Shown here one piece after another: positions 1 to 10,445 of a DNA stretch of 64,000 nt (position 1 is its first letter; each line of letters opens with the position of its first letter). The position numbers were made by a program, and so were the translations under genes. The stretch is from Tetraselmis striata. Taxonomy: Eukaryota; Chlorophyta; Chlorodendrophyceae; Chlorodendrales; Chlorodendraceae. Below the pieces are notes generated by a model, which was not told the DNA's origin, did not search any database, and saw nothing but the letters and a program-made list of their open reading frames with translations. The stretch is taken from contig VCJN01001626.1 in the NCBI GenBank assembly GCA_006384855.1, positions 1 through 64,000 on the forward strand, in the 5' to 3' direction.

Positions 1-1350
1 CGCGCGGACAGATTATTCGTACCGTATACGGTTCGCGAAATGTCGTACGGGTTGCCGCGGGAAGTGCTGTGTTAGGCTCTCATAGTTGCGTAGTCAGACG
101 CCCTACCTGTCGCCGCCGCCACCAACGCTCGCGACATGAGACAATAGCATGGCGATGCATGGCCACCAAGGCCAGGTGCAAGATACCTAATCTAATCATG
201 GCTAGTGATCTGAGGAGATGCATCGTGTAACATCAGGACGGATTTTGAGGTTGGGTACCGACGGGTGGGGATTGTGAGCAGTGATGCAAGCCGTGGCGTC
301 CTTTGGGTTGGTGGCCCAATCGCGGCGAGGGAGGGCCGGGGGGGGGGGGGGGGGGGGGCTCGGGCGGCGCGGCCGGAGCGAGATGACGATTTGAGACGGT
401 TTTTTGTATGTGGGAATTGTTATTCGAATCTTAAATCGCGCGCGCTGTCCCCTAGATTGGCAAACTATTCTAGGAAGTCGGTTGCGAGTTTGGGCAAGCC
501 CCACCCCGCGGAGCAAAGCAATTCGGGATTGCGATATGTGACACATCTATTGATGCGTCAAACTATTGGACAAACCTAGAAAACGATTTTCGGGACGGTT
601 GTTACTGTTGTCCATTACTCAGTAGCGACTAGCGCTATGGGGTAGCCGCCGGGCCCACTTGGGCTATCTACCATGCCGCGCAGAAGACGCCTAATTGTGC
701 GACAAATAAATGAGCTGCGTTAGACCAGTGGACGCTGTCTATATAGGCGCTTTCACGACTATACTCGAAAATTGGGATAGAAGGGGTCACATGTCACCCC
801 GCTCCAGTTTCAATTTACACAGACAACTTATATCTACACATTTATACTAATACACATTTACATCATTTTCGTTCATACATTTATATAGGGACATGTTACT
901 TGTATCCCGTGGATACATCGTTATTTGTATCTTCTGCAGCTTCAGGACAAGCCGTTCTTGACAAGCCGCGGTAGCACCTCCAGTACCCGTAGCACAGCAA
1001 CGGAGGCATTGTACTACAGGGTCCGGACACGGATATAAATTAGGTCACACTGTTGGACGCCGTTGACTCGCATTGTCGTCCAGCACCCATCCGGCACGAT
1101 GGCCACCTCTCCCCCGCCCGCTTGCGCATGTATTGGCGGCGCCGAATCTGCCACCTATGATATGTTTGGTAGTCCGCACTCCTTGCCTCCCACTGCACAG
1201 ACGCCCGAGGCTTGCACTACCCGTTCCGTTAGCGCTAGTTGAGCCCGCCGCGTACAGTGCGCCGCCTCCAGTCGGAAGCTATATGCCCCCGACGCTACAA
1301 ATCCAGGGTTTGACCGCTTCTCCGTCGACAACCCACCTCGCGTCGGCCAC
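1..1350. other. no gene recognised
   Basis: Short open frames on both strands show no recognisable domain. The stretch holds a 21-nt G run at 338-358 and an A/T-rich patch near 820-940. I see no convincing gene, RNA or repeat family here. Confidence 0.5.
338..358. repeat. poly-G tract (21 nt)
   Basis: This is an uninterrupted G run. It is one of more than a dozen G/C homopolymers of 14-31 nt in the window and lies outside any recognised gene. Confidence 0.9.
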
Positions 1351-1974
1351 GTGCTCGCCAGGGCCACGACACCCCACGACGAGGTCATCGTTCGCTACGC
1401 ACATGACTACGCCATAGCTGTTGGGTATACTCAGAAACACCTCGCCGACTACAAGAACGCCGAGGGGATTCCGCGTCGCCTCCGAATTCAGCGTGGGCAC
1501 TCTGGCAAGCCCACGCCATGTCTCAAGGTGCGTGACCCCTCCAAGCACCGTCAACGATCAAGCAAACGCGTGGGATATTGCCCCTACCTCCTTACGATAT
1601 GGCATGCGACTAATCGCCCAGGCGAGCACACCGGCCAAGCGGCGCGCTGCGACCATCCCGCGCGGGTCTTGACAACTGACACGGTCCGTGTGAGGGCCTA
1701 TCTGGGGGGACCCACTCTTGTGGGTCAGTGGCGAGCTGCGCATAGCATGGATTGCTGTGGCGATTGTTGTGGTGGACCCCGCGATGATCGCTGTGGTGGC
1801 CGATGTACTTCCCCATGCCTACCACATATGGTGCATGTACCATCTGATCCTTAAAAGTTCAAAAAGTGCAGTGGGCGGCGCCATCGGACAACTTGTAGTG
1901 GACTTTATCACCACCTCCAGAACACAACCCGAGGTTGCCTTTCGTGCCCGGTGTGCCTCCCCCCCCTACTGTAT

Positions 1975-2935
1975 GTTGCCGCTCTCCCCCTCCCATACTC
2001 TGAGTCCCCCAGCCCATACATCCAGCTTCGCGCCGCATTATGCTGCTCGCCCTCCCTTACTTTGACTCCCCCAGCCAATACACCCAGCCCCGCGCCGCAT
2101 TATGCTGCTCGCCCTCCCATACTCTGAGTCCCCCAGCCCATACATCTTGCCACGCGCCGCATTATGCTGCTCGCCCTCCCATACCCTGACTCCCCCAAGC
2201 CCATACATCCAGCCTCGCGCCGCATTATGCTGCTCGCCCTCCCATACCCTGACTCCCCCATCCCATACACCCAGTCCCGCGTCGCATTATGCTGCTCACC
2301 CTCCCATACCCTGACTCCCTCAGCCCATACAACCAGCCCCGCGCCGCAATATGCTGCTCGCCCTCCCATACTCTGACTCCCTCAGCCCATACACCCAACC
2401 CCGCGCCGCATTATGCTGCTCGCCCTCCCATACTGTGAGCCCCCAGCCCATACATCCAGCCCCGCGCCGCATTATGCTGCTTGCCCTCCCATACTCTGAC
2501 TCCCTCAGCCCATACATCCAGCCCCGCGCCGCATTATGCTGCTCGCCCTCCCATACTGTGACTCCCTCAGCCCATACACCCAGCCCCGCCCCGCATTATG
2601 CTCCTTGCCCTCCCATACTGTGAGCCCCCAAACCCATACACCCAGCCCCGCGCCGCATTATGCTGCTCGCCGTCCCATACTTTCACTCCCCCAACCCATA
2701 CACCCAGCCCCGCGCCGCATTATGCTGCTCGCACTCCCATACTCTTACTCCCCCAACCCATGAATCAGCCCCGCGCCGCATTATGCTGCTCGCCCTCCCA
2801 TACCTCCGCATTATGCTGCCGTTCTCCCATGCTGGGACTTCCTCAGCCCATATATCCAGCCCCGTTATGCATTATGCTGCCCGCCCTCCCATACTGTGAC
2901 TCCCCCAACCCATACATCTAGCCCCGCGCCACATT
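1975..2935. repeat. 61-62 bp minisatellite, about 15 copies
   Basis: A unit built around CCGCGCCGCATTATGCTGCT and a CCCTCCCATACT block repeats head to tail every 61-62 bp, with point differences between copies. The last copies (after about 2780) are shorter and rearranged. It lies between the transposase core and the zinc-knuckle segment of the MULE relic. Long open frames run through it on both strands only because the unit lacks stops. Confidence 0.93.
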
Positions 2936-3038
2936 CTGCCCCCCCCCCCCCTTCAATACGCCGACTCCCCCAGCCCATATAGTTTCTGCGTATACTACGG
3001 ATAAGTCCAACAAGACGCGGCGGAAGAGCTCCTGCCTG

Positions 3039-3317
3039 GTGCGCATTGAGGACAGCAAGAGCAGGGCGCGGGAAGCAGCAGCCCCCGCCGACACGGCACT
3101 CATGGCCAAGATTCAAGCTGTCGCGAACGTGCAGGACTACAATCGGCCTGACAACAAGGCCAAGGGGCGACCGAAATGCAACAGGTGCGGGTCTGCTGGC
3201 CACAACCGCGCCACCTGCCCCAAGAGGGAGCCGGCGCAAGAGAGCTTCCCACCCTTGGGGCCCACATTTGGCGACGGCGCTCCGGCGACTTCTGCAGCAG
3301 CAAGCGCCGCCCCTTGA
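3039..3317 (+). pseudogene. CCHC zinc-knuckle tail of the MULE relic
   Basis: A 92-codon open frame encodes a basic, A/P-rich segment with one clear zinc knuckle, CNRCGSAGHNRATC, preceded by KGRPK. That arrangement is common at the end of MULE transposases; a retroelement gag is the alternative. The frame stops at 3317, about 170 bp before YR retrotransposon 1 begins. 3318-3484 holds nothing further that I recognise. Confidence 0.55.
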
Positions 3318-3484
3318 TGACGCGCTTCGCTACTCGTACTGCGGCATCGCGTCCAACATCAGGAGCATCCGTATATTGTATATCGGCAGTCGTCATAGTA
3401 CTCGTGCCCGTACCTGCCGTAGCAGCTGTACGATTATGTGCTGTCCAGACTTGGACACTCTCGGCGCCCCTGTCTGGACTTGAA

Positions 3485-3735
3485 AAATGGTCATATTGGT
3501 AATACAGAGGTTTGATTACACCGGGCTATTCTGTCACCGGTACTAGTACCTTAACGTTAAGATTCTAGTTTGAATGCTAGCTATCAGTACATGTACTCGC
3601 AGTACGCGTACCGCGTGGATTTCCCGATGTCCAGCGGCGCTAGCGACAGCATGCGACAGCCATGCTACATGACGCACCCGCACCACGAGGGAAGTCCACC
3701 TTCTGCCTTTGCGCCAGCTCACCAGCTAGCGCAAC
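3485..3735 (+). repeat. A1 terminal repeat of YR element 1
   Basis: It matches 8921-9169 in direct orientation, beginning AAATGGTCATATTGGTAATA and ending near AGCTAGCGCAAC. It marks the left end of the element. Confidence 0.9.
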
Positions 3736-3756
3736 GGCGTCGCACCTCTCGTAGGT

Positions 3757-5637
3757 GTGCAAGGTGTGAATATCTCTACGAGTGGACGGTCTCGACGACT
3801 AGTCTTCCACCACGACACTTGCGCACGCTACGATGGCAGGCGGCAAGAAGGCGGCAGACCCTCCGAGGGCAACGCCAACCGACAGTTTGGCCGAAACGCC
3901 CGTGGAGCCGACAGAGACGACACGGAACACGACAACGCTTGCGTTACTGCAAGCGCTGGCGTTGAAGGTGGACGCTTTATCGACCGCTTGGAGGAACAGG
4001 ACAACAACAAGCACAAGGAGCAGCGCGACATTCCCTCGGATGACGACGGAGTCGGCGAGGGTGGCAAGGAGCCGGAGTTCGACGCCCGGACAGCCGCTGC
4101 TTCGGGGGGCGGGCGCGACGCCGCGGCCGTGTTCATCGACCCTCGGGATTGGGAAGACCTCTTGCCCCGGGCGTACCAAGACCCCCCCCCCCCCCCCCCC
4201 TCCCATCGGGCGCCACACGCCCGAGCCTCTGGCGGCCCCGTAACGATGAGGCCGACCGCTATCTCACTAAGGCCAACAAGACTGCGTCGCGCGACGAGTA
4301 CCGCCACATGCTGTGCTATGGCGTCTACCGCGCCGCCGCTAACGCGGCGGCTAAGACAGCTCTGGCTACGCTTCGCGCGCCCGATACCCCCACCCAAGAC
4401 CGCGTCGACGCCCTCGACCTACGCGACGCCGCGCATCGCACGCTTGAAGCAATGGGCGACGCGGATGAGGCCAAGCTCACCTACCTTCGACGCTTCAAGG
4501 CCAAGAAGGCCCTCACCCCCAAGGAGCAATTCGCCGAGTGACTAACTTACTCCCGAGTCTTCGACACCGCCGAGCATGAGGGCTCCGCCAACGTCGTCGA
4601 CGGCCCCCTGGCAGCGCTCGAGGACAAGCGCCTCGAGGTCGGCCTCGCGGCTGCGGCCAAGGCTGTTATGTACTCTACACTGCTGTACTTTGTACTGCGG
4701 GAGCCGACGAAGGAGCGAAGAACTGGCGACTGAGACGGACGAGAACGAGTACAAGCCAAGCGAAGTACGAGTATGAGCATTGCAAGTGCGAGTAACCTGT
4801 ACTTACGCCTGCGTACCAGCAGGAGCGCGATTGTCGTACGCTATGGTGTCACCTGCTAGGGGATGATGATACCAAGCGTTAGATGGAGCGCTGCCTTAGT
4901 GAGTATTAGTAGTAGGTACTAGAGCCTACTAGAACTATCTAGAATGCTATAGCACTTGCTATAGCAATAGTAGTCAGATATTATATCACTGTGCTGCGGA
5001 CAGACGAAGGTGCTAGGAACCGTGACTAAAATATCGACGTGTCCGGTCCTAATCCGCGGCCCGTCGCTATTTTAGTCATACACTACTAAGTACAGACACG
5101 GTTCCTAGCACCTTCGTCTGTCCGCAGCACAGTGATATAATATCTGACTACTATTGCTATAGCAAGTGCTATAGCATTCTAGATAGTTCTAGTAGGCTCT
5201 AGTACCTACTACTAATACTCACTAAGGCAGCGCTCCATCTAACGCTTGGTATCATCATCCCCTAGCAGATGACACCATAGCGTACGACAATCGCGCTCCT
5301 GCTGGTACGCAGGCGTAAGTACAGGTTACTCGCACTTGCAATGCTCATACTCGTACTTCGCTTGGCTTGTACTCGTTCTCGTCCGTCTCAGTCGCCAGTT
5401 CTTCGCTCCTTCGTCGGCTCCCGCAGTACAAAGTACAGCAGTGTAGAGTACATAACAAAGGCACAGGCATCAGCGACCTTCAAGAGGCAAGCAGCGGAGC
5501 GCGACACCGACCGCGACAAGGCGCGGAAGGAAAAGGTCAAGGCGGCGCGCGAGAGCCGGGAACAGCAACGCCGCGAGGCGGACGCCAAGAACCGCGACAA
5601 GAATGGCGGCAGGACCGGCGACAAGATACGCGACTGA
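3757..5637 (+). pseudogene. gag of YR element 1, interrupted
   Basis: Gag-like protein, the putative particle/RNA-binding component. Coding is in frame 1 to a 19-nt C run at 4182-4200. It continues in frame 3 (ASRDEYRHMLCYGVYRAAAN), breaks again near 4541, resumes at about 4557-4663, and continues after the inserted palindrome at 5458-5637 as an Arg/Lys/Glu-rich tail. The middle aligns with the element 2 gag (QAAYDEYLHLGCYAFF), and the segment before the insertion aligns with element 2 around DDKTLEISLSAAGKA. The C-run frameshift and the break near 4541 could be mutations or homopolymer sequencing errors. The insertion itself is real and leaves the reading frame intact if it is removed together with one copy of its target duplication. 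Confidence 0.8.
4664..5457. mobile_element. 794-bp foldback (palindromic) element in gag
   Basis: Two arms, 4664-5024 and 5097-5457, are inverted copies of 361 bp each. I found a single visible mismatch, C/T in the CACCTGCTAGG region. They flank a 72-bp centre that itself has a small inverted pair (ACTAAAAT/ATTTTAGT). The element starts TGTTATGTACTC and ends with its complement. The 5-bp AAGGC sits on both sides (4659-4663 and 5458-5462), a clean target-site duplication. It has no coding capacity of its own; short open frames inside mirror each other across the palindrome. A TG...CA end with a 5-bp duplication is compatible with an integrase-type or Ginger-like element, but the superfamily is open. 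Confidence 0.93.
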
Positions 5638-5743
5638 CGGTGTGTCGCGCCGCGCCGACAGTTGTTGCCCCAACTCCGACTATATGCGTCACCGCGTAAG
5701 GCGGAGTTGGCGGCATTAGCGAGACATCGGTGCGAGCGCGCAA

Positions 5744-7666
5744 GTGACGAGCTGGATACGGGATGGCGTACGCGTGCCTTTCCGCTACAACCGGCCACCC
5801 CCCAGGTTCAACCAAGGCGTCTCGTTCAACGACGCAAACCCTGCCCAGCTCAAGTTCCTCACCGCCGAACTAAGACGCTTTACGGCGGCCGGCGCGTGGG
5901 AGAAGTCGTCGTGCGCAATGTGGGTGTCCCGGGCGTTCTTCGTTCCGAAGCCCGGCGACAACCAATGGCGTTTCATCGTCAACCTCCGCGTGCTCAACAC
6001 CTTATGCGCGCGCAAGCGACTACGGATGGAGATACTCATGAGCGTCCGACACCTGACCGCGAAAGGGGACTACATGTTTTCGTTCGACATGCAAGACGGC
6101 TTCTATGCCCCGGGGCATCGCGCCCTCCGACCGCGACTACTTCACGGTCAACATCTGCGGGACCCTCTACCGGCTGTGCGGCCTTCCCATGGGCTGGTCG
6201 CTCAGCCCGTACGTACTACTTCACGACGTTCACGGTGACGTTCGTCAAGCACCTACGCTCTCCGACAACCCCCGCGGCGCCTGGCAATGTCCCGCGGTCG
6301 CGCTGCTGGCTGCGCCGCGGGCGGTGGAGGGGAGCGCGCATCTTACCATACGTCGACGATTTCTTGTTGTTCGCCTCGTCGGAGCCGGAGGCGCTGGAGC
6401 TCCGCGTCGCGTCGCCGACTTGCTGGACAGCCTGGGCCTGCTGCGCAACCCCGCCAAAGGGCTGTGGGAGTCGGTCCAGTACGGCGAGCACCTGAGGGTG
6501 GACATCGACACAGCCACGGGATATATTTATGCCCCGGTGGACAAACTGCAGCGGCTCGCGCGCCAAGCCAAGCAATTGCTGCAGCGCGCGGCCCGCGACG
6601 CCCGTTGGCTACCCGTGCGGGAGCTGCATTCGCTCGCTGGGCGGGCTCAATACCTTTTCTTGGCAATCCCGGCCGCGCGCTTCTACCTGCGGGAGCTCCA
6701 CGACGTGGTGGGCTCCAAGTGGGGCGGCCGAGTGCGCATGACACACCAGCTGCGGCGCGACCTGCAGTGGTGGACCGCGGTGCCGACTCAGGCCAACGGC
6801 CGCCCTATCCACCGCCATGTGGAGACGGCCTACATGCACTGCGACAGCTCCGGCTACGGTTGGGGTGCGGTGCTGAATGGCATGCTGGAGGCGCGGGGGT
6901 TCTGGGGGGCAGCCGACGAGCGCCGGCACATCACTTGGAAAGAACTGAAGGCCGTCCGGCTGGCAGTGGAGTCTTTCCTGCCGCACATCGCCGGTCGCCG
7001 CGTGTTGCTGCACGAGGACAACCATGCGGTGTGCAGCGTCCTTGCTGGCCTCACCTCCCGCTCTCCGGCGATGATGGCGGAACTACGCAAGCTATGGTAC
7101 CTGCTGGACAGCAACGGCGTATGTGCACATCACCGCTACATCCGGTCCGCCGCGAACGTCTGGGCGGGTCGACTGAGCCGACACCTACCTCGACAGCGAC
7201 GACTGGCAATTGGACCCCGTCATTATCGCAGAGCTGGAGGCAATGTGGGGTGCGCACTCCGTCGATCGGTTCGCATCAGCCATGAACGCGATGATACAAC
7301 GCTACAACGCTGCGTGGTCTGACCACGGCTGCGAGGCGGTGGACTCCCTCCACCTGTTCGATGCGGAGTGGCGTCACGAGAACAACTACTGCAACCCCCG
7401 TTGGCCGCTTTTGCCGGACCTGGTGCAGAAGCTGCGCCAGAGCGGCGCGGCCGCTACCGTCGTGGCCCCTCGCTGGGAGGGCAAGCTATGGCACCAGGCA
7501 CTTACCGAGATGGCGGTGGCGGAGCGCGTGGTACGTACTGCCTCGCCGCGATCTTTTTCGGCCAGGGCGGAGGGCAGGGCGCGATATGCCCGGAGCGCCG
7601 CGCTGGGCAGTGAGTGTCTTCCGTGTGCCATACCGTCATGGCTGCACCTGCGCCGCGGATCAGTGA
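5744..7666 (+). pseudogene. RT-RNase H of YR element 1, frameshifted
   Basis: Reverse transcriptase plus RNase H, which copies the element RNA. The fingers/palm start (VSRAFFVPKPGDNQWRFIVN) is in frame 2 to about 6110, then GLPMGW follows in frame 3 and the catalytic YVDDF box in frame 1 near 6350. The thumb and RNase H part (HITWKELKAVRLAVESFL, HEDNHAV) is in frame 3 to about 7190. The DIRS-type extension (VDRFAS, YCNPRW) is in frame 1 from 7210, and the end returns to frame 2, stopping at 7666. At least four frame changes are needed, so the copy is dead unless the assembly is poor. Key residues are otherwise present, and the protein is collinear with the intact homologue in element 2. Confidence 0.88.
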
Positions 7667-8938
7667 GCGCAACCTTGGCGCTGTTCCCGGTACGAGATGC
7701 TACGCCTGTCGTCAGGCCCGCGCGCGCGCCACGCGTACTGTATGCAAAATATCTGTTGGACATCCAGACCAGCGGCACGAACCCGTGGGCAGCTACTATG
7801 CGTCCGTACATGCGTTCAGTACTAGGTAACGACCAACTCGGCGAAACGGCGCTTCATTTGTACGCGGCGGCGTGGGCAGAGACTACCGCCAGTACGTACG
7901 GCAGTGCCATCCGCCCATTCCTACAGTTCTGCGATGAGCAGGGTGTGCCGCCCCTGGGTGGCACGGCGGCAACCGTCGCGCGCTACATCGCGTGGCATGG
8001 TTTGCGGGGGACGGTCAAGGTAGCCAGTCTGCAGCCTTACCTTTCCGCGATCAACGGTTTCTACCGCGACCACAGCGCGGAGCCGGTGGCGCAAGGCGAC
8101 CTCATCAGCAAGGTGAGAAAGGGCCTCGCGGCATCGCAAGCTGAGCCAGATCCGCCTGGGGTCCGCACCGACGTGCCCGCCCGGTTGATCGCAGGGACGT
8201 TGCGGCTGGCGGAGACCCTGCGTGAGGAGTTGGGACCCACATGGACCCGCGACCAGCTTCCTCGTATCCTCTTGTTCCGCGCCGCGGTGGCAGTCGTTGC
8301 CATGTATGTGTTCTACGCGCGTGGCAAGGCCGGCCGGCGTAGCCTGCCAAACGGGCGATTTGACGGTTACTGCAGATGGTACAATCATATTGTACCATCG
8401 GGACCAAAAAGGCAGGCGCGGGCAGCACCGTGACCGTTAGTTACAGTGCCAGATTCCGGCGCACGCGCAGCCCCGGGTTGCGGCCCTGCGGCTCTATTTT
8501 GATGCCGCACGCGCAGTTTACTGCAGTCAACGCGGACTGCCAGCAGCCCGGTGGGCAGGGACCCACGACGAGCCGGCGGCATCGTGGACATCGGCCACCG
8601 TTACAGACTGGTTGCAGCTAGTGGCACATATGTTGGAGGAGCGCCCGCCTCCCGGGTTTGTGTGGACGTCACACTCTCTCCGCAAGGGCGCGGCCACTAC
8701 GGCGCACGCCATCGGCGTGGTGCTGCAGAAGATCAAGGACTTTGGCGGTTGGGCGCAGTTGTTCAACGTCGTGCTCGACTACATCAATCCCACGGCGTTG
8801 CCGTGTGCGGCGGCATCGTGGCAGCTCTTCGGCTGGCATACCCCTTGGGGTGGGCCGCCAGCGACAGGTAGGCTGCCCGCCCATGGGCGGCATGATGGCA
8901 AATGCGGCCCCACAATGGTTAAATGGTCATATTGGTAA
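7667..8938 (+). pseudogene. tyrosine recombinase of YR element 1, frameshifted
   Basis: Integrase-like tyrosine recombinase that would insert the circular DNA copy. The N-terminal SAM-like/core-binding region (STYGSAIRPFLQFCDEQG) and the start of the catalytic domain are in frame 1 to about 8370. The C-terminal boxes are in frame 2: HSLRKG (H-x-x-R) near 8675, and the nucleophile tyrosine in DYINPT near 8780. The break falls just after a perfect 10-bp hairpin (8376-8398). The middle segment between the first catalytic Arg and the H-x-x-R box is scrambled in frame. The frame-2 reading runs into the A2 repeat before stopping at 8938. Confidence 0.85.
8896..8924 (+). repeat. B1 repeat of YR element 1
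   Basis: These 29 bp (TGGCAAATGCGGCCCCACAA and on to TTAAAT) are repeated exactly at 9258-9286. The repeat overlaps the first bases of A2, as in the B1-A2-B2 layout of PAT-like elements. Confidence 0.92.
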
Positions 8939-9169
8939 TATAGAGGTTTGAATGCACCGGGCTATTCTGTCACCTGCGGTACCGGTAACGTTAAGATTCT
9001 AGTTTGAATGCTAGCTACCAGTACATGTACTCGCAATACGCGTACCGCTTGGACTTCCCGATGTCCAGCGGCGCTAGCGACAGCATGCGACAACCCTGCT
9101 ACATGGCGCACCCGTACCACGAGGGGAGTCCACCTTCTGCCTTTGCGGCAGCTGATTAGCTAGCGCAAC
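8921..9169 (+). repeat. A2 repeat of YR element 1
   Basis: This is the internal copy of the left-end repeat A1. It differs by scattered substitutions (for example a GATTAGC end where A1 has CACCAGC), consistent with an old insertion. Confidence 0.9.
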
Positions 9170-9257
9170 CCACCCACCCCGCTATGCTACCCTTTTCAAT
9201 GCGGACAGTACGCCCGTGGGCCTACTCACACCCAAAAATGTAAAGGATTTACATGTT

Positions 9258-9286
9258 TGGCAAATGCGGCCCCACAATGGTTAAAT
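9258..9286 (+). repeat. B2 repeat, right end of YR element 1
   Basis: This is an exact 29-bp copy of B1 and gives the right boundary of the element. The 88 bp between A2 and B2 is not repeated elsewhere in the window. Confidence 0.92.
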
Positions 9287-10445
9287 TGTAAAAACCGTAC
9301 AGGTAGCTGGATCCGTATCCGCTGGAAATAAGTAAAATTTCCCAGTTATATGGTCGCTATAGACTATAATTTATCTATAGAATAATATAAAGTCCCCCTC
9401 GAAAGTCTTGACCTGTACGTATCTGTCCATACCGCCACGTCAGCACCGGCGCCGCCGACCGCCGAGTGGTACATTGGCGTATTTTTATGATATAAATAAC
9501 TTACAATATACATTAATGGCTTGAGATGTGATAGGTGGGGGGGGGGGGGGGGGGGGTGGGGGGGCTGCCTATTACGCTCATGATTCCAGTCTGCGCAGGT
9601 TCGAACCCTGCGGGGCCCCTCGGTGGAAATATAACCGAGGGGGGTAGGGGGGAACGATGCCAATATTTTTAGGTTCTCCTACAAACCCTGGTACAGTGGC
9701 TTACTGCGCGACCCGCATCCCGATAAAAAGGCGACGTACTCGCCCCGCGCGGGCGGATTCTCCCCGTTGAGGGGCCCGCTAGGCGCAGCCCAACAGCAGA
9801 ATATGGGAGCGTATTGACGGCCAGCCCTACCACATACCCTGGACGATTCCCTAGCAGGTGACCATATGGACCCCAACCGCTGACCCGGGGCCTGCACCTC
9901 TGCGCAGTATGGGCTGAAGCCCGGCTCTACCAAGGGCGCATTGAATGCGGACAACAGCTGTAGGTGGGCTGGCTTTTGAGCAAGCCTTTATCGCAGCATT
10001 AGCCGTTTTGCGGGAACTGCTCACTTGCTTGGATGCCGACGGTGGGGAGAGCGCGCCTTTGTGAATGAGCTCTACGATGGTCGAGCTACCTCTTGGCGTG
10101 CATCCGTACAGATAGAACGCATATACGTGCGATATAAAAATTCGTGCCCTTGTGACATTGGGTTATCAAATTCATTACTAACCATGAACAACGACACGCA
10201 CATGTATGGCATTTACAACGAGAGCCCAACAAACGCCACTTAGGGCTCCCCCCACGCATGATGTCGTGTTCGCGTATGACACATGGAAGGGCGCGGCCGG
10301 AAACGAAGGTGAGGGCTCATAATGGGCCAATGTACAATTGATGCTTGACAAGGGGGACAAGACTTTTGTGGGCAGCTGTATATGAATTTATTTATGTCAC
10401 GTTCGTTCGCCAAATCCGCGAAAGATGTTTATGAATTTAGGCCTA
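9287..10445. other. no gene recognised; poly-G tract inside
   Basis: A G run (9537-9556) lies beside a tRNA-like T-arm sequence (9595-9611, stem GCAGG/CCTGC around TTCGAAC). No acceptor or anticodon stem fits, so no tRNA is called. Other open frames show no domain. Confidence 0.5.

Larger units (their letters stand above)
1351..3317 (+). pseudogene. decayed MULE/FAR1-type transposase
   Basis: Three separated pieces resemble a Mutator-like (MULE) transposase, which cuts and pastes a DNA transposon with a DDE catalytic core. At 1351-1510 a segment (DEVIVRYAHDYAIAVGY and following basic residues) resembles the FAR1/WRKY-like DNA-binding region. At about 1740-1950, in another frame, the motif DPAMIAVVADVLPHAYHIWC followed by MYHL matches the MULE core pattern in which an acidic residue is followed by P-x-A and C-x-x-H. 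At 3039-3317, in a third frame, a basic KGRPK segment leads into a CCHC zinc knuckle (C-x2-C-x4-H-x4-C, about 3174-3220), as found at MULE C-termini. The frames disagree, and a minisatellite fills the gap between core and knuckle, so this is a relic. Family assignment is from motif memory; boundaries and TIRs were not found. Confidence 0.6.
3485..9286 (+). mobile_element. YR retrotransposon 1 (PAT/Kangaroo/TOC3-like), decayed
   Basis: The element has the split direct repeat layout A1-internal-B1-A2-B2 typical of PAT-like tyrosine-recombinase retrotransposons. A1 is 3485-3735 and A2 is 8921-9169 (about 250 bp, roughly 90 percent or more identical by eye). B1 is 8896-8924 and B2 is 9258-9286 (29 bp, identical). 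Between them lie gag, RT-RNase H and tyrosine recombinase in the same order and orientation as in the second element at 27-32 kb. The coding regions carry several frameshifts and a nested insertion. These elements integrate by recombination and usually make no target duplication; I see none. Confidence 0.9.

Noticed and set aside
2100-2921. Series of 60-107 codon open frames on both strands
   Set aside because: They are produced by the 61-62 bp minisatellite, not by genes.
5341-5457. Open frame start in the right arm of the palindrome mirrored in the left arm
   Set aside because: It is inverted-repeat sequence; the real coding after 5458 is the gag tail.
8896-9286. Conventional LTRs for the 3.5-9.3 kb element
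   Set aside because: The repeat order is A1...B1-A2-B2, and the enzyme is a tyrosine recombinase, not a DDE integrase.
9595-9611. Perfect tRNA-like T-arm (GCAGG TTCGAAC CCTGC)
   Set aside because: No matching acceptor, D or anticodon stems can be drawn within tRNA distance on either strand; at most a tRNA or SINE remnant.
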